64,000 bases of DNA, taken from assembly GCA_000193795.2 (NCBI GenBank), contig AEPI01000125.1, positions 20,473 to 84,472 on the forward strand. Reading direction: 5' to 3'. Every line of letters begins with the position of its first letter. The stretch's first letter is position 1. Shown one piece after another: positions 9,319 through 20,469 of the stretch. The stretch comes from Neisseria lactamica NS19 (GTDB lineage: Bacteria > Pseudomonadota > Gammaproteobacteria > Burkholderiales > Neisseriaceae). The translations under genes were made by a program, and so were the position numbers. The notes under the pieces were generated by a model, which did no database searches, had not been told where the DNA came from, and saw nothing but the letters and a program-made list of their open reading frames with translations.

Positions 9319-10200
9319 ATGATTATCCATCCCCAATTCGACCCCGTCCTTATCAGTATCGGCCCGCTTGCCGTCCGCTGGTATGCCCTGAGCTACATCC
9401 TCGGATTTATTCTTTTTACCTTTCTCGGCAGAAGGCGCATCGCGCAAGGCTTGTCCGTTTTTACCAAAGAATCGCTCGACGACTTCCTCACTTGGGGCAT
9501 ATTGGGCGTGATTTTGGGTGGGCGTTTGGGTTATGTCCTGTTTTACAAATTTTCCGACTACCTCGCCCATCCGCTTGATATTTTCAAAGTATGGGAAGGC
9601 GGAATGTCGTTTCACGGCGGATTTTTAGGCGTGGTTGCCGCAATGTGGCTGTTCAGCCGCAAACAAAACATCAGCTTTCTCAAACTGATGGATACGGTCG
9701 CACCGCTCGTTCCGCTGGGTCTCGCTTCGGGACGTATCGGCAACTTCATCAATGGCGAACTTTGGGGACGCATTACCGACATCAACGCATTTTGGGCAAT
9801 GGGCTTTCCGCAGGCGCGTTACGAAGATGCCGAAGCCGCCGCACACAACCCGCTTTGGGCAGATTGGCTGCAACAATACGGTATGCTGCCGCGCCATCCC
9901 TCGCAGCTTTATCAGTTTGCACTTGAAGGCATCTGCCTGTTCGCCGTCGTTTGGCTGTTTTCCAAAAAACCGCGCCCGGCCGGGCAGACTGCCGCGCTTT
10001 TCCTCGGCGGCTACGGCGTGTTTCGCTTCATTGCCGAATTTGCGCGCCAACCCGACGACTATCTCGGGCTGCTGACCTTGGGGCTGTCGATGGGGCAATG
10101 GTTGAGCGTCCCGATGATTGTTTTGGGTATTGCCGGCTTCATCGTATTTCCTTTTCGGTCGAAATCCCGCCACTCGGACATCCGTCCTTCGGGGCGGTAG
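9319..10200 (+). CDS. lgt: Prolipoprotein diacylglyceryl transferase
   Basis: A 293-residue inner-membrane enzyme that moves a diacylglyceryl group from phosphatidylglycerol to the lipobox Cys of prelipoproteins, the first step of lipoprotein maturation. It has about seven membrane segments, the family signature '[14 protein letters not shown]' near 139-152, the conserved 'MSFHGGFLG' His region near 100, and '[13 protein letters not shown]'. Length is usual for the family. The gene serves the many lipoproteins encoded in this window. It is followed by several hairpins and a Correia element. Confidence 0.95.
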   Translation: MIIHPQFDPVLISIGPLAVRWYALSYILGFILFTFLGRRRIAQGLSVFTKESLDDFLTWGILGVILGGRLGYVLFYKFSDYLAHPLDIFKVWEGGMSFHGGFLGVVAAMWLFSRKQNISFLKLMDTVAPLVPLGLASGRIGNFINGELWGRITDINAFWAMGFPQARYEDAEAAAHNPLWADWLQQYGMLPRHPSQLYQFALEGICLFAVVWLFSKKPRPAGQTAALFLGGYGVFRFIAEFARQPDDYLGLLTLGLSMGQWLSVPMIVLGIAGFIVFPFRSKSRHSDIRPSGR

Positions 10201-10216
10201 AATCAGACTTTATTTG

Positions 10217-10278
10217 GGAGGGGCGCAAGCCCTTCCAAATCAGGACGACACATAGAGCGGTGCTTTATGTGTCGTCCT
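10217..10278 (+). terminator. Two consecutive hairpins after lgt
   Basis: The first is a short stem closed by a GCAA loop (GGAGGGGC/GCCCTTCC, one wobble). The second has a perfect 13-base stem, AGGACGACACATA (10242-10254) with its complement (10266-10278). No T run follows, so termination is uncertain. Confidence 0.45.
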
Positions 10279-10332
10279 GTGTGTCAAAACATCTTCTTCG
10301 GCAGCAGGAAGCATTAAACCTTTCCGACAAAA

Positions 10333-10371
10333 ATGCCGTCTGAAACTTAAAATTTAAGTTTCAGACGGCAT
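10333..10371. terminator. Extended uptake-sequence palindrome
   Basis: The uptake-sequence pair here is part of a longer perfect palindrome: 19-base arms (ATGCCGTCTGAAACTTAAA and complement) around one A. It is immediately followed by the Correia element. Confidence 0.7.
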
Positions 10372-10373
10372 TT

Positions 10374-10528
10374 TATAGTGGATTAACAAAAACCAGTACG
10401 GCGTTGCCTCGCCCTAGCTCAAAGAGAACAATTCTCTAAGGTGCTGAAGCACCAAGTGAATCGGTTCCGTACTATTTGTACTGTCTGCGGCTTCGTCTCC
10501 TTGTCCTGATTTTTGTTAATCCACTATA
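10374..10528. mobile_element. Correia repeat element (CREE)
   Basis: A 155-base element bounded by TATAGTGGATTAACAAAAA and its inverted copy, the usual terminal repeats of the neisserial Correia MITE. The interior contains 'TTGGTGCTTCAGCACCTTAG' in inverse orientation, as in the copy at 14822. Such elements can carry promoters or RNase III sites. This copy sits between lgt and the SEC-C gene. Confidence 0.9.
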
Positions 10529-10543
10529 ATCCCGCCCGAACCG

Positions 10544-11206
10544 TCAGTTCTTACCGCAACACGCCTTGTATTTCCTGCCGCTGCCGCACGGACAGGGATC
10601 GTTCCTGCCGGTTTTTTCCCCTTCCCTGCGGACGGTTTGCGGCTTATTGATGACTGCCTGCCAGTAGCGGTAGATGTCCGCCAATGCATAAGGCAACTCG
10701 GATTCCAGCTCCGCCAGCTCGCCTTCTGTAAATTGCAGGAGGATAGAGCCGTTTTCCTCTTCATCGTAAATGCCGCCCAACGCCATGATGGGATAAAACA
10801 ACTCTTCAAATTCTTCATCATCGGCGGCTTCAAACCAATCGGTCGGCACAATATCCAAACCGTAAAGATAAGCATTGCACCAAGTATAAAAATCGCTGCC
10901 GCCGTCTTCGTTTTCATACAGCCACAAATCGGGCAGCTTTTTATCCGACATCGCGGCGGTTGTGTCCATCGCCATTGCCAAAACCAGCCGTTCGATTTCG
11001 GAACGTTCTGCGGCGGTAAATTGCGATTCGTCGCCCAACACTTCGGGCAGCCAGTCGAACGGTGTCAATTTGTCCGGCCCGCTCAACAGCGCGGTCATAA
11101 AACCTTGAACCTCGTCGCAACGCATCGTGTTGCCCCGTTCGCTTTTGGCATCCAACAGCTCGCCCAACCGCCGTTTGGAGGCTTCGGTAAATTTTTGGGA
11201 ATCCAT
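10544..11206 (-). CDS. YecA/UPF0149 family protein with SEC-C zinc motif
   Basis: A 220-residue acidic protein. The UPF0149 region covers roughly residues 15-170 ('[15 protein letters not shown]', '[11 protein letters not shown]', '[13 protein letters not shown]', '[10 protein letters not shown]'). The end is a SEC-C zinc finger, '[19 protein letters not shown]', the C-x-C-x8-C-C metal site shared with the SecA tail. Relatives such as YecA bind ribosomes or SecB; the role here is unknown. I chose the second of two adjacent ATGs (11206) because AAGGA is then 6 bases upstream; the ATG at 11209 is equally possible. Confidence 0.8.
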   Translation of the reverse strand: MDSQKFTEASKRRLGELLDAKSERGNTMRCDEVQGFMTALLSGPDKLTPFDWLPEVLGDESQFTAAERSEIERLVLAMAMDTTAAMSDKKLPDLWLYENEDGGSDFYTWCNAYLYGLDIVPTDWFEAADDEEFEELFYPIMALGGIYDEEENGSILLQFTEGELAELESELPYALADIYRYWQAVINKPQTVRREGEKTGRNDPCPCGSGRKYKACCGKN

Positions 11207-11249
11207 CATTTTCCTTTTCAAATGGGTTTTACGCCCTATTATCGCCGCA

Positions 11250-11285
11250 ATGCCGTCTGAAGCCTTTTTCTGCTTCAGACGGCAT
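11250..11285. terminator. Inverted uptake-sequence hairpin
   Basis: Facing uptake sequences between leuA and the SEC-C gene, just after the leuA stop on the minus strand. Confidence 0.7.
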
Positions 11286-11300
11286 TGCCCGTTTTCACAC

Positions 11301-12854
11301 TCAAATCGTACCGCTGCCCTGCGCTTTCGGTTTGGCGGCACTAAATTCCAGCTTGCTCAAAGCGGAGAGGTAGGCTTTGGCAGTGGCGACTAAAACGTCG
11401 GTATCCGCGCCCTGACCGTTGACGACGCGGTTGCCGCGCGCCAGTCGGACGCTGGTTTCGCCTTGGCTTTCCGTACCTTGCGTTACGGCGTTGACGGAAT
11501 AAATCTGCAAAGTCGCGCCGCTTTGCGCCACGTTCTCAATCGCTTTGAAAATCGCATCGACAGGGCCGGAGCCTGTGGCGGAGGCGCGTTTTTCTTCGCC
11601 TTTGATGCTGAACACGATGTCGGCGCGCGGCTCTTCGCCGGTTTCGGTGCTGATTTTTTGGGAGATGAATTTATAGCTTTCGGTATTCATATTGCCTATT
11701 TCGTCCGACACCAGCGCGTGCAGGTCTTCATCGAAGATTTCGCGTTTTTTGTCGGCGAGTTCTTTGAAGCGGGCAAACGCGGCGTTCAGCGCCTCTTCGC
11801 TTTCCAACTCGATGCCCAAATCCGCCAGTTTGCTGCGGAACGCGCTGCGGCCGGACAATTTGCCCAAGGTCAGGCGGTTGGTTGACCAGCCGACCGATTC
11901 GGCAGTCATGATTTCATAGGTTTCGGGGTGTTTCAACACGCCGTCCTGATGGATGCCTGATTCGTGTGCAAAGGCGTTTGCGCCGACCACCGCCTTGTTG
12001 GGCTGAATCGGATAGCCGGTAATGGTGGACACCAGTTTGGATACCGGCACGATTTGCGTGGTGTCGATGCCGGTTTCCAAGCCGAACAAATCATGACGTA
12101 CTTTCAACGCCATCACGATTTCTTCAAGGCTGGCATTACCTGCGCGTTCGCCCAAACCATTGATGGTGCATTCCACTTGGCGCACGCCTGCCTGAACAGC
12201 GGCCAGCGAGTTGGCAACCGCCATACCCAAGTCGTTGTGGCAGTGGGTCGACCAGACTACTTTGTCGCCGTTGGGTACGCTTTTGATGATGTTGCTGATA
12301 CGCTCGTACCACACGGAAGGGATGGAGTAGCCGACGGTATCGGGAATATTGATGGTGGTCGCGCCCGCTTCGATAACCGCCGTAAAGATTTTGGCGAGGA
12401 AGTCCAAATCCGAACGCACGGCGTCTTCGGCGGAAAATTCCACATCATCGGTGTATTCTTTGGCGATTTTCACTGCTTTGACCGCCGCATCGATAACCTG
12501 CTGCGGCTTCATTTTCAGTTTGTGCTCCATGTGGATGGGGCTGGTGGCGATGAAGGTATGGATGCGTTTTTTCGGAGCGGGGGAAACGGCTTCACCTGCT
12601 TTGCGCACATCGTTTTCAACGGCACGCGCCAACGAGCAGACTGTGGATTTGGTGATGATTTTGGCAATCGCATTGACCGACTCGAAATCGCCCGGGCTGG
12701 CGGCGGCAAAGCCCGCCTCAATCACATCCACACCCATTTTCTCCAACTGGCGGGCAATGCGGATTTTCTCCTCTTTGGTCATGGATGCACCGGGCGACTG
12801 CTCGCCGTCGCGCATGGTGGTATCGAAAATAATTACGCGGTTGGTCTGTGTCAT
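11301..12854 (-). CDS. leuA: 2-isopropylmalate synthase
   Basis: A 517-residue enzyme that condenses acetyl-CoA with 2-oxoisovalerate, the first committed step of leucine synthesis. The catalytic TIM barrel begins '[16 protein letters not shown]', the metal/substrate region is '[16 protein letters not shown]', and '[20 protein letters not shown]' follows. The C-terminal LeuA regulatory (leucine feedback) domain covers about 390-517. I chose ATG 12854, with GGAGAG 8 bases upstream and normal family length. The frame stays open for 80 more codons to an ATG at 13094 that also has a good ribosome site; see the separate entry. Confidence 0.93.
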   Translation of the reverse strand: MTQTNRVIIFDTTMRDGEQSPGASMTKEEKIRIARQLEKMGVDVIEAGFAAASPGDFESVNAIAKIITKSTVCSLARAVENDVRKAGEAVSPAPKKRIHTFIATSPIHMEHKLKMKPQQVIDAAVKAVKIAKEYTDDVEFSAEDAVRSDLDFLAKIFTAVIEAGATTINIPDTVGYSIPSVWYERISNIIKSVPNGDKVVWSTHCHNDLGMAVANSLAAVQAGVRQVECTINGLGERAGNASLEEIVMALKVRHDLFGLETGIDTTQIVPVSKLVSTITGYPIQPNKAVVGANAFAHESGIHQDGVLKHPETYEIMTAESVGWSTNRLTLGKLSGRSAFRSKLADLGIELESEEALNAAFARFKELADKKREIFDEDLHALVSDEIGNMNTESYKFISQKISTETGEEPRADIVFSIKGEEKRASATGSGPVDAIFKAIENVAQSGATLQIYSVNAVTQGTESQGETSVRLARGNRVVNGQGADTDVLVATAKAYLSALSKLEFSAAKPKAQGSGTI

Positions 12855-13094
12855 TTCAGTTCTCTCCAGAGATTCGTTTTTTTGTAAAAAAGCATTCAAA
12901 TCCAGCGGTCTGCCTTGCACTTCCGCCAGCGCGGTCAGCTTTTGCAGTTGCGCCAAAGGCAGCGACCCGCGCGTGCGCCATTTGTAGATGGCGGCGGTTG
13001 TCGCGGCATTTTCGGGATTGTGCCGTTTCAACGCTTCGGCAAGCGCGTTCACGCCGCCGAAATAAGCAACCAAGCGGTCTATATCTAATTGCAT
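12855..13094 (-). other. In-frame N-terminal extension of leuA with an HTH-like domain
   Basis: Eighty codons upstream of and in frame with leuA, starting at ATG 13094 with AAGGAC 6 bases before it. The peptide ('[13 protein letters not shown]', '[20 protein letters not shown]') has the spacing of a small helix-turn-helix of the phage-repressor or YdaS/Cro type, followed by a linker. There is no stop before leuA, so translation from here gives a 597-residue HTH-LeuA fusion. Whether the cell makes the fusion, LeuA alone, or both is unknown. Confidence 0.5.
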
Positions 13095-13339
13095 GGTAGT
13101 CCTTGTCTAAAATCAATCAGCCTACAGCAGAAATATAGACGGAATTATACGTATTTTGGACAAAACGACAATATAAATTTGAAAAAATCTCAATAAGCCG
13201 CCATATATTTTATTAATTTTATACATTTTGTCTATTTTATTGAAGATTTGGTTCGATTGTTGACAATTTCGGCGGAACAGGGCAAATTCGGCGGCACAAG
13301 GCGGCAACCCGGCGGGGCAAACCAACAAGGACGGAAACA

Positions 13340-14449
13340 ATGAAATACAAAAGAATCGTATTTAAAGTCGGCACATCTTCGATTACCCATTCGGACGGCA
13401 GCCTCTCGCGCAGCAAAATCCAAACCATCACCCGCCAGCTTGCCGCATTGCATCACGCGGGACACGAGCCGGTCTTGGTGTCTTCCGGTGCGGTTGCCGC
13501 CGGTTTCGGTGCACTCGGTTTCAAAAAACGCCCGGTCAAAATCGCCGACAAACAGGCTTCCGCCGCCGTCGGGCAGGGGCTGCTGATGGAAGAATATACG
13601 GCAAACCTGTCTTCAGACGGCATCGTGTCCGCACAAATCCTGCTCAACCGCGCCGACTTTGCCGACAAACGCCGCTACCAAAATGCAGGCAGCGCACTTT
13701 CCGTGCTGCTGCAACGCCGCGCAGTCCCCATTATCAATGAAAACGACACGGTTTCGGTTGAGGAGTTGAAAATCGGCGACAACGACACATTGAGTGCCCA
13801 GGTAGCGGCGATGATACAGGCAGACCTCTTGGTGCTGCTGACCGACATAGACGGTCTTTACACCGGCAACCCGAACAGCAATCCCGATGCCGTACGGCTG
13901 GACAAAATCGAACACATCAACCGTGAAATCATCGAAATGGCGGGCGGCGCGGGTTCGGCAAACGGCACGGGCGGGATGCTGACCAAAATCAAGGCGGCGA
14001 CGATTGCGACCGAATCCGGCGTACCGGTGTATATCTGTTCCTCGCTTAAAGACAACGCCCTTGCCGAAGCCGCCGGACATCAGGCGGACGGCTCGTTTTT
14101 CGTCCCCCGCGCCAAAGGTTTGCGGACGCAGAAGCAATGGCTGGCGTTCTATTCCGAAAGCCGGGGCAGCGTTTATGTGGACGAAGGTGCAGAACACGCC
14201 TTGTCCAAACAGGGGAAAAGCCTGCTGATGTCGGGCATTGCCGGAATCGAAGGGCATTTTTCCCGTATGGACACCGTAACCGTGTACAGCAACGCAACCA
14301 AACAGCCCTTGGGTAAAGGGCGCGTCCTTTTCGGCTCTGCCGCCGCCGAAGACCTGCTCAAATCGCGTAAGGCGAAAGGCGTGTTCATCCATCGGGACGA
14401 TTGGATTTCCATCACGCCAGAAATACACCTGCTTCTGACCGAATTTTAA
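13340..14449 (+). CDS. proB: Glutamate 5-kinase
   Basis: A 369-residue kinase that phosphorylates glutamate to gamma-glutamyl phosphate, the first step of proline synthesis. The amino-acid kinase domain has '[10 protein letters not shown]', '[11 protein letters not shown]', '[20 protein letters not shown]' and '[15 protein letters not shown]'; a C-terminal PUA domain starts near residue 275 ('[10 protein letters not shown]'). AAGGACG precedes the ATG. An uptake sequence is read in frame as 'SSDGIV'. The partner gene proA lies 777 bases further on, so this is not a tight proBA operon. Confidence 0.93.
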   Translation: MKYKRIVFKVGTSSITHSDGSLSRSKIQTITRQLAALHHAGHEPVLVSSGAVAAGFGALGFKKRPVKIADKQASAAVGQGLLMEEYTANLSSDGIVSAQILLNRADFADKRRYQNAGSALSVLLQRRAVPIINENDTVSVEELKIGDNDTLSAQVAAMIQADLLVLLTDIDGLYTGNPNSNPDAVRLDKIEHINREIIEMAGGAGSANGTGGMLTKIKAATIATESGVPVYICSSLKDNALAEAAGHQADGSFFVPRAKGLRTQKQWLAFYSESRGSVYVDEGAEHALSKQGKSLLMSGIAGIEGHFSRMDTVTVYSNATKQPLGKGRVLFGSAAAEDLLKSRKAKGVFIHRDDWISITPEIHLLLTEF

Positions 14450-14621
14450 GAAAACGCCCGCCCGCGCCGCGCCGGCAGGCGGCAGTTTTGGGACGATGCC
14501 GTTTCACGCACCGGAAAATGGGGGCTTGTTTGATATTTGATGTTTGACGTTCTCCTTCCGTCAAAATGAAATCGGGCGGCGCGGCGTATCATCGGCAACG
14601 GAACGGCAGAAACCCCTCCCC

Positions 14622-14820
14622 TGTCATTCCCACGAAGGTGGGAATCCAATCTTTCGACCTCAAGACAACCTTTAATTCGTCATTCTCGCGAAAGGGGGAA
14701 TCTGGTAATTTAACGCTAAAAGGATTTATCAGGAATCACAGCAGTCTTTCCGTCGTCATTCCCGCGCAGGCGGGAATCCGGAAAAGAAAAGCCGCAGGAA
14801 TTTATCAGAAATAACCGGAA
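14622..14820. repeat. dRS3/RS intergenic repeats
   Basis: dRS3 20-mers lie at 14626-14645 and 14758-14777, and a degenerate one (ATTCTC...GGGAAT) at 14682-14701. RS-type sequence containing 'AGGATTTATCAGGAATCA' lies between them. They fill part of the proB-proA gap. Confidence 0.75.
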
Positions 14821-14821
14821 C

Positions 14822-14975
14822 TATAGTGGATTAACAAAAATCAGGACAAGGCGGCGAGCCGCAGACAGTACAAATAGTACGAAACCGGTTCACTTGGTGC
14901 TTCAGCACCTTAGAAAATCGTTCTCTTTGAGCTAAGGCGAGGCAACGCCGTACCGGTTTTTGTTAATCCACTATA
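14822..14975. mobile_element. Correia repeat element (CREE)
   Basis: A 154-base element with TATAGTGGATTAACAAAAA at the left and its inverted copy at the right. It closely matches the copy at 10374-10528 but is inserted in the opposite orientation. The remaining 14976-15226 holds only degenerate repeat sequence and the proA leader. Confidence 0.9.
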
Positions 14976-15226
14976 AAAAAACCGGATTCCCGCTTTCACG
15001 GAAATAACGGGATTTCAGGTTTCTGTTTTTGCAGGAATGAGGAAGGTAAAATAAGGACGCTCGGGCTTTTTCTTTGAATTTGCGATATTTGAATTTTAAA
15101 CCCGTTCGTTTTTCCAGCGCGATTGGGAAACACGTCCGCTTGAAATAAGGGCGCGCCCTTCCCATAAGGGTCGGGTTTGCCGGAACATCCGTCGCGGCAG
15201 TATGCCGTTTTTTTAAGGGAGAACCC

Positions 15227-16489
15227 ATGTCAAACACACAAAAACAGCTTGCCCTTGCCAAAGCGGCAAAAAAATCCGCCAACACGGCGGATACGGCAGA
15301 AAAAAACCGCGCGCTGCTTGCGATGGCGGACAGCTTGGAAGCGGCGGCGGAAGATATTTTGGCGGCAAACCGTTTGGATTTGGAAGCGGCGGCAGGCAAA
15401 ATTCCCGAAAGCATGACCGACCGCCTTTTGTTGGACGGCAAACGCATTTGCGCGATGGCGGACGGCATCAGGGCGGTTGCCGCGCTGCCCGACCCCGTGG
15501 GCGAAATACTGGAAACCTCGACTCTGCCCAACGGCTTGGAAATCGTCAAAAAGCGCGTGGCGATGGGCGTTATCGGCATTATTTACGAAAGCCGCCCGAA
15601 CGTTACTTCCGATGCGGCGGCTTTGGCACTGAAAAGCGGCAGCGCGGTCGTATTGCGCAGCGGCAAAGATGCATTCCAATCCGCACGCGCCATCATTACC
15701 GCCCTGAAAACGGGGTTGGCGCAAACCCGCATCGACCCCGAAGCCGTACAGCTCATCGAAGACACCGGACGTGAGGGCAGTTACGAAATGATGAGGGCGA
15801 AGGATTATCTCGACCTGCTGATTCCGCGCGGCGGGGCGGGGCTGATACGGGCGGTGGTTGAAAATGCCGTCGTGCCGGTCATTGAAACGGGGACGGGCAT
15901 CGTCCACATTTATATCGACAAGGATGCGGATTGGGACAAGGCGCTCCGTATCGTGTACAACGCCAAAACAAGCCGTCCGTCCGTGTGCAACTCGATGGAA
16001 GTGCTGCTGGTGCATGAAGACATTGCCGCCGACTTCCTGCCCAAGCTCGAACGGCTGTTGGTGCGCGACCGTATAGAAGCCGGACTGCCGCCCGTCCGCT
16101 TCCGTCCGAATCCGCAGGCGGCGCGGCATATCGGCGGCGAAGCTGCCGGCGCAGACGATTTCGACACCGAGTTTTTAGACTACATCCTCGCCGTGAAAAC
16201 CGTCGCTTCGGTCGAAGAGGCTGTCGGGCACATCGAAGCCCACGGCACGCACCATTCAGACGGCATCGTTACCGAAAACCGCCACGCTGCGGACTATTTC
16301 GCGACCCATATCGATTCTGCCGCCGTGTATGTCAACGCGTCCACGCGCTTTACCGACGGCGGGGAATTCGGACTGGGGTGCGAAATGGGCATCTCCACGC
16401 AAAAGCTCCACGCGCGCGGCCCTATGGGTTTGAAAGAGCTGACAAGCTATAAATACATCATTCGGGGCGTTGGGCAGGTCAGGGAATAA
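15227..16489 (+). CDS. proA: Glutamate-5-semialdehyde dehydrogenase (gamma-glutamyl phosphate reductase)
   Basis: A 420-residue NADPH-dependent reductase that makes glutamate 5-semialdehyde in proline synthesis. It has '[18 protein letters not shown]', '[11 protein letters not shown]', '[13 protein letters not shown]' and the catalytic Cys in '[15 protein letters not shown]' near residue 255. A second motif, '[25 protein letters not shown]', is near the C-terminus. AAGGGAGAA precedes the ATG. An uptake sequence is translated as 'HSDGIV'. It follows a Correia element and so may have its own promoter. Confidence 0.94.
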   Translation: MSNTQKQLALAKAAKKSANTADTAEKNRALLAMADSLEAAAEDILAANRLDLEAAAGKIPESMTDRLLLDGKRICAMADGIRAVAALPDPVGEILETSTLPNGLEIVKKRVAMGVIGIIYESRPNVTSDAAALALKSGSAVVLRSGKDAFQSARAIITALKTGLAQTRIDPEAVQLIEDTGREGSYEMMRAKDYLDLLIPRGGAGLIRAVVENAVVPVIETGTGIVHIYIDKDADWDKALRIVYNAKTSRPSVCNSMEVLLVHEDIAADFLPKLERLLVRDRIEAGLPPVRFRPNPQAARHIGGEAAGADDFDTEFLDYILAVKTVASVEEAVGHIEAHGTHHSDGIVTENRHAADYFATHIDSAAVYVNASTRFTDGGEFGLGCEMGISTQKLHARGPMGLKELTSYKYIIRGVGQVRE

Positions 16490-16512
16490 TCCGCATCCGG
16501 GCATCCGCAAAA

Positions 16513-16539
16513 ATGCCGTCTGAAACCTTCAGACGGCAT
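16513..16539. terminator. Inverted uptake-sequence hairpin
   Basis: Tight pair (3-base loop) between the convergent proA and ftsK genes; it can serve both. Confidence 0.75.
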
Positions 16540-16564
16540 TTTTATGTTTATCAACCTGCCCGTA

Positions 16565-19500
16565 TCATACATTATCCGAAGGAACCAGAATGCTGCGGTT
16601 GCCGTTGTGTTCCGGTGCGGACACAATGCCTTCCGCCTCCATCTGGTCAATCAGACGCGCGGCGCGGTTGTAGCCGATACGCAAAGCGCGCTGCACGCCG
16701 GAAATGCTGGCTTTGCGCGTTTTCAAAACGACAGATACGGCCTCGTCGTACATCGGATCGGTTTCGCCGTCGCCGCTCCTGCCGATTCCCGGCAAATCGT
16801 CGGACATACCGCCGCTCAAAATGTCGCCGATGTAATCGGGTTCGCCAAACTGTTTCAGATATTCGACGACGCGGTGCACCTCTTCATCCGACGCAAATGC
16901 GCCGTGAACGCGTTGCGGATAGGCAGTACCGGGCGGCAGGAACAGCATATCGCCCTGACCGAGCAGGTTTTCCGCGCCCATTTGGTCGAGAATCGTGCGG
17001 CTGTCGATTTTGCTGGACACTTGGAACGCGATACGCGTCGGGATGTTCGCCTTAATCAATCCTGTAATCACATCGACGCTGGGGCGTTGTGTGGCAAGGA
17101 TCAGGTGGATGCCTGCCGCGCGGGCTTTTTGGGCGAGGCGGGCAATCAGTTCCTCGATTTTCTTGCCCGCCGTCATCATCAAATCGGCAAACTCATCGAC
17201 CACGACCACGATAAACGGCAGTTTTTCCAAAGGTTCGGGATCGTCGGGCGTGAGGCTGAACGGATTGCCGATTTTTTCTCCCCTTGCTGCGGCTTCGGCG
17301 ATTTTTTGATTGAAGCCCGCAAGATTACGCACACCCATAAAGCTCATCAGGCGGTAGCGTTTTTCCATTTCGTTAACACACCAGTTCAGCGCGTTTGCCG
17401 CCAGCTTCATATCGGTAACGACAGGGGCGAGCAGGTGCGGGATGCCTTCGTAAATGCTCAATTCCAGCATTTTCGGATCGATCATAATCATACGCACGTC
17501 TTCCGGCGCGGCTTTGAACAGCATAGACAGAATCATCGCGTTGACACCCACCGATTTGCCCGAACCGGTCGTACCGGCAACCAGCAAATGCGGCGCTTTG
17601 CCCAAGTCGGTAACGACGGGCTGTCCGGTGATGTCCTGACCGAGCGCGAGCGTCAGCTTGGATTTGGAGCCGGCAAACTCGGGCGAATTGAAGATTTCGC
17701 TCAGGCGTATCATTTGCCGTTTAGGATTAGGCAGCTCCAAGCCCATGCAGGTTTTGCCGGGGATGGTTTCGACAACGCGGATGGAAGCCACGCCGAGCGA
17801 ACGCGCCAAGTCTTTTTCCAGATTCAAAACCGAATTGCCGCGCACGCCGACATCGGGTTCGATTTCATAACGCGTAATCACGGGACCGGAATAAGAATCG
17901 ACAACCTTGACCTTGACTTTGAACTCCGCCAGTTTTTCTTCGATGGTAATGCTGTTTTCCAACAGTTCTTCTTCGGTTTGCGTCGCCTCGGGATTGAACA
18001 GCGGAGGCAGAAGCAGGTCGGTTGTCGGCAAGTGTCCGGACAAGGCTTCCGCACCTTCGTCCCGAAACATCCCCGTATCCGGCAATACGCGGCAGGACGG
18101 CGGTTCGGACGGCACATCTTCAAACGGATAAACCGCCTGACTGTCATGCCCGAACGCTTCGGTTTCCGACAGATATTGCCCGCTTGACCGCTCTGCCGCA
18201 ACCTCACTGCCGTCATCCGCAATAGCGGCGGTTTCCTCCTGCCAATCTCCATTCAAAACATCATCGGCAAGATGGTCGGTTTCAGCAATGCGGCTGCGTT
18301 GCGCCTGCTCGAATCCTGCCGGCGGCTCATAGGTACGGTTGTAGATTTCCGACACGGGCGGAGGCGGCAGAATATCGATTTCAGGCACGGCAACCGCCGG
18401 CACTTCGGGCGGCTCGACCACCCACGCATCCGGCGCGGCAGGCTTTACGATAAGGGTATCGGCAGCTTCATCATCAATCGGACCGCCGTATCCCGCAGAC
18501 AAAACGGTTTCCGTGAAAACATTTTCGGTTTCAGACGGCATTTCGACATCCCGTTTCCCGACAACCGTCCGACTTTCCGGAATCAGGCGCGAAATCCGCG
18601 CCTCCGCAGAAACCGTTGCCTTGTTCGGCTCTTTCAAATTGATGGGAACGCGGCGGACGCCGGCCATGCCGTCTGAAACGGATTCCCGAGGCGCATCCGA
18701 CGGCTGCCCGTCAAATCCGGCATTGCTGCGGGGCGGGATATGCCGGACATGCCCGGCTTCAATTTCACGGCGTGCAGGCCGGGACGCACGTTCAAAATAG
18801 GGTTCGAACGCATCGTCCGAAGGCTCGGGGCTTTTGTCCGCCTCAGAAACGAACGCGCGCGCGCGCTGAAGCACCGGATCGTCCAAACCGATAATCGGCA
18901 GCCCTTCCATCGGCGTATCGGATACCCGTACCTTGGGCGCGGTCATTCCGTTTTTTTCAAACGCGCCGACATACCGCTCCTTCCTTGCCGCCGCAAGCGC
19001 ATTGTTTAAAGCCCGCTTCGCCTCTTCCAATGTGATTTCCTGAAACGTTTGAACCGCCGGGCGGGCGGGCGGATACCCGCTTTCAGACGGCATAGGGATG
19101 CCGTTTTCCCGATCGGAACAGATGCTGCGGTTGCCGATGATGGCGGTTTCAATATCTTCCCCGCCGTCCGTCCGCTCCTGCGGGGCGCATCCTGCCGATT
19201 CATCCGCCGCATCCCCGGCATCATCCCGAGATTCGGACGCACCGTCCCGACCGTCTTCATCATCGTCGGGTACGCCGGGCACGCCGTCTTCATCATTGGA
19301 GGGAGCCGGCCGGTCCGGTTCGGACTCGTGTGCCAAATAACTCCGGCAAAAACGGACGATGCCGTCCGACAGGCAGCACACCATCACCTTAACTGCCCGG
19401 ACAAGCATCAGGGCAAGCTCGGAAAAATCGGGCATACCGTCTTTGATTTCCGGCGGCTCTGCCTGTTTTTCCCCTTTCTTTTCCTGCCACGCATAAACCT

Positions 19501-19591
19501 CGCGTATCCACTCGCGTTCGGATTGTGCGCGGACAACAAACAGGCCGGCAAGGGCAAGCAACAAAATAACAATCAAAACTATCCAAAACAT
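16565..19591 (-). CDS. ftsK: DNA translocase FtsK
   Basis: A 1008-residue DNA pump. The N-terminus has a single evident membrane helix (residues 2-21), then a long acidic, Pro-rich linker (about 90-500). The alpha/beta motor begins near 505 ('[19 protein letters not shown]') with Walker A '[10 protein letters not shown]' near 675 and Walker B '[14 protein letters not shown]'. The C-terminal winged-helix gamma domain ('[19 protein letters not shown]') reads polar sequences and contacts XerCD. It moves terminus DNA during division. Standard FtsK has four membrane helices; this one looks like the single-helix paralogue type. Three exact uptake sequences are translated inside the linker (MPSE/SDG peptides). 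Confidence 0.9.
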   Translation of the reverse strand: MFWIVLIVILLLALAGLFVVRAQSEREWIREVYAWQEKKGEKQAEPPEIKDGMPDFSELALMLVRAVKVMVCCLSDGIVRFCRSYLAHESEPDRPAPSNDEDGVPGVPDDDEDGRDGASESRDDAGDAADESAGCAPQERTDGGEDIETAIIGNRSICSDRENGIPMPSESGYPPARPAVQTFQEITLEEAKRALNNALAAARKERYVGAFEKNGMTAPKVRVSDTPMEGLPIIGLDDPVLQRARAFVSEADKSPEPSDDAFEPYFERASRPARREIEAGHVRHIPPRSNAGFDGQPSDAPRESVSDGMAGVRRVPINLKEPNKATVSAEARISRLIPESRTVVGKRDVEMPSETENVFTETVLSAGYGGPIDDEAADTLIVKPAAPDAWVVEPPEVPAVAVPEIDILPPPPVSEIYNRTYEPPAGFEQAQRSRIAETDHLADDVLNGDWQEETAAIADDGSEVAAERSSGQYLSETEAFGHDSQAVYPFEDVPSEPPSCRVLPDTGMFRDEGAEALSGHLPTTDLLLPPLFNPEATQTEEELLENSITIEEKLAEFKVKVKVVDSYSGPVITRYEIEPDVGVRGNSVLNLEKDLARSLGVASIRVVETIPGKTCMGLELPNPKRQMIRLSEIFNSPEFAGSKSKLTLALGQDITGQPVVTDLGKAPHLLVAGTTGSGKSVGVNAMILSMLFKAAPEDVRMIMIDPKMLELSIYEGIPHLLAPVVTDMKLAANALNWCVNEMEKRYRLMSFMGVRNLAGFNQKIAEAAARGEKIGNPFSLTPDDPEPLEKLPFIVVVVDEFADLMMTAGKKIEELIARLAQKARAAGIHLILATQRPSVDVITGLIKANIPTRIAFQVSSKIDSRTILDQMGAENLLGQGDMLFLPPGTAYPQRVHGAFASDEEVHRVVEYLKQFGEPDYIGDILSGGMSDDLPGIGRSGDGETDPMYDEAVSVVLKTRKASISGVQRALRIGYNRAARLIDQMEAEGIVSAPEHNGNRSILVPSDNV

Positions 19592-19760
19592 ATGCCGTTT
19601 CCCGCAAGACGGATGATGAACGATTAAACCGGCTTATTTTAACGTGTTTCCATCCCAAACAAAACAGCCGGCCGGCAATTCCGCACAAACCGGCGCGGCT
19701 TTCGGTTTGCTCCCGCCGGCAGTATAATGGCCGGCATTTCCTTGTCTTTTCGGCATTGTT

Positions 19761-20441
19761 ATGATTTTCCAAACAGTTTGGTTTCCGGATATGCTGCCGG
19801 GGGCTTCATGGATCGCACTCATCCTCCTATTGGCGGCATCCGCACCGTCGGCATTCCGCTCACTTGCCCGCTACCGTTCCGCCGTCCCCGCCTGCGTGGT
19901 CATCGTCTCCGCCGCGTGGTGTTTGAACGCCTCTGCCGGCGGCGGACAGCTTGCCCAGATGAACTACCACCTGCTTGCCGTCAACCTCGCCGCGCTGATG
20001 GTGGGCACTTCCGCCGCCTTTTGGCTTGCCGCGCTGCTGATGCTGCCCTACTGCCTGCTGTTTGCCGGTTCTGCCGGCGCATATCCTGCAAACGCTTTAG
20101 TGCTGATACTGCCCGCACTTGCCGTCAACCGCCTGTCGCGTATGCTGGTCGACCGCCTGCCGCCCAATATTTTTGTCTTTATTTTCCTCAACGGATTTCT
20201 GGCTTCTGCGGCAGGCATCTTGCTGACCGGCGCGGTTACGGTTGCCGTTTTGGACGGCGCAAACGTGTTCGGAAAGGATGTTTTATGGCATTCCGCCCTG
20301 CCCGTCTTTATTTTGATCGCGTGGGCGGAAGCCTTCCTCAGCGGCATAGCCACCGCCATTTTTGTGGCATTGAAACCTCATTGGATCAATACGTTTGACG
20401 ACAACCGGTATTTAAAGTCCGACCGCAGCATCTGGCAATAA
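19761..20441 (+). CDS. Energy-coupling factor transporter permease, CbiM-like
   Basis: A 226-residue membrane protein with about six hydrophobic segments. The pattern '[17 protein letters not shown]', '[17 protein letters not shown]', '[19 protein letters not shown]' and '[19 protein letters not shown]' fits the CbiM/energy-coupling factor S-component permease family, used for cobalt or nickel uptake. No cobalt pathway or EcfA/T genes are nearby, so the substrate is open. It ends with an uptake sequence and is followed closely by crcB. Confidence 0.65.
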   Translation: MIFQTVWFPDMLPGASWIALILLLAASAPSAFRSLARYRSAVPACVVIVSAAWCLNASAGGGQLAQMNYHLLAVNLAALMVGTSAAFWLAALLMLPYCLLFAGSAGAYPANALVLILPALAVNRLSRMLVDRLPPNIFVFIFLNGFLASAAGILLTGAVTVAVLDGANVFGKDVLWHSALPVFILIAWAEAFLSGIATAIFVALKPHWINTFDDNRYLKSDRSIWQ

Positions 20442-20469
20442 TCTTTCAGACGGCATGGATACGCATAAT

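Noticed and set aside
16544..18187. 547-codon plus-strand open frame
   Set aside because: It is antisense to ftsK and has no family-like composition; the opposite frame has all FtsK motifs. Many long antisense frames here come from GC-rich codon use.
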